From positions 3,162,001 to 3,226,000 of the forward strand of contig CM066294.1 in the NCBI GenBank assembly GCA_033816765.1: a stretch of 64,000 nt of DNA, given 5' to 3'. Positions 63,111 to 64,000 of this stretch are shown here, piece after piece. Each line of letters begins with the position of its first letter. Within the stretch, counting starts at the first letter, position 1. The position numbers and the translations under genes were made by a program. Origin of the DNA: Nothopassalora personata. Lineage: Eukaryota; Ascomycota; Dothideomycetes; Mycosphaerellales; Mycosphaerellaceae. The notes under the pieces were generated by a model. It was given only the letters and a program-made list of their open reading frames with translations, was not told where the DNA came from and ran no database searches.

Positions 63111-64000
63111 CTCTTTCTTCTATAATAAACTTATTATATACTTTATAGAACTTTAGTATATACGTCGTTTATCCGTAATATTAAGTTCAATCTATTTAAA
63201 ATAACTAGGTATATACTATTAAAGAGACGGTATAAGTAATAGCGTCGCCGGTTAGCGAGAATTCTAAGGTAGGTACTGTTAAGATGTAGCATCTTAAGGG
63301 GAGCTAACAGTTAGGTTGTAATCTAATAGCCTAAGGCATCTACGATGACTTAGCTTATCGGAAGACACCTTCTCTCCCCTTTAGCTTAGATAGACATCTA
63401 ACACAATTAACGCATTGGTTCCTAATATATTGCTGCATGCCCTATAGCTATTAGCTAGTTGAAGATTAATCTCTTACTCTACTCCGCTGCTAACTACGTA
63501 TCCTATTAGGTCTTAACTTAACAGGTTATAAGCCCGGGTTTATGTAGGAGTAAGAGCAACCTATATTAGTACAGGTTACTTGTATCCCTTGCTATTATAG
63601 CAGAAAACATCTAGGAAGTAGAAGTCTACCCTATCTATCCTATTAAGGAGCTTAGTTTAATACTAAGTAATAGGTAATCTAGAAAAGGTCTCTATACGGC
63701 TTACTATAAGCTAATACCTTAAAGACACTCTATAGGTAGAACTGCATCGAGATACTATTAAGAAGGACTTTAAGCAAGTCATTTAGAACTCTACTAGGAG
63801 AGATAGACCTATGTCCTAGCTCCGAGACTATACCGCTCTTTCTTTACCCTACTAAGTAGGCCTTAGTATCTACACCTACGAACCTTACTATTCTACACTA
63901 AAAGCCTTAGTAGGACCTAAGCTACGACTTTGAAGCATATACACCTTGTTTTATTATATTCAATTCATTATAGATTTACACTAAGAGAAAGGAGAAGAGA
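63111..64000. mobile_element. AT-rich repeat sequence at the window edge
   Basis: CpA-poor sequence continues to the end. A perfect 8-base-arm hairpin (TTAAGATG ... CATCTTAA, 63279-63297) is followed by AAGGGGAGC, which could be a polypurine tract before an LTR. No open frame is seen. CpA/TpG are somewhat less depleted than in the 30-39 kb island, so this may be a younger or different repeat. Confidence 0.4.

Overview
The window reads as nuclear DNA of a filamentous ascomycete (Pezizomycotina, most likely a Dothideomycete). The support is short 50-60 base introns with GTRNGT donors and CTRAC branch points, Nst1-, Nop8- and CFEM-like fungal genes, and C-to-T decay concentrated at CpA that is typical of repeat-induced point mutation (RIP). 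Exon joins were worked out by eye from frame, splice consensus and family fit. No tRNA, rRNA or CRISPR array was seen.

Layout. 1-27.6 kb is ordinary gene space. It holds the 3' end of a fungal conserved protein, a Kes1/Osh4-type sterol transfer protein, a decayed membrane-protein gene, a catalytically dead A1-protease-like membrane protein, a compact minus-strand run of small membrane ORFs (6.7-8.3 kb), a C-terminally anchored acidic protein, a Myb/SANT-like protein, a GPI-anchored CFEM-like wall protein, a GMC oxidoreductase, a CSC1/OSCA-type cation channel and the HMG-box protein Nhp6. 27.7-29.8 kb is accessory: a small secreted protein (effector candidate), a minisatellite patch and an RTA1-like membrane protein.

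30.1-39.6 kb is a transposon island with no long ORF and strong loss of CpA/TpG. Inside it a complete but dead Ty3/Gypsy chromovirus (33,308-38,956; 198-base LTRs; GTACC target duplication) is nested in older RIP-mutated sequence. A 31-base imperfect inverted repeat sits at both outer edges of the island.

39.6-61 kb is gene space again: an acidic nuclear protein with an IFH1/CRF1-like motif, a Rho2-type GTPase, Nst1, a Nop8-like RNA-binding protein, a charged RS-like protein, a broken FAD monooxygenase and a TMEM135-like membrane protein. From about 62.0 kb to the end the sequence becomes AT-rich and RIP-mutated again, starting with a degraded pogo/Fot1 transposase.

The genes do not form one pathway. 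Most are housekeeping: lipid transfer, chromatin, ribosome biogenesis, Rho signalling and channels. The candidates for something new are the small-ORF array at 6.7-8.3 kb, the inverted repeats framing the island, the effector candidate beside it, and the hairpin-like insertion in the monooxygenase pseudogene.
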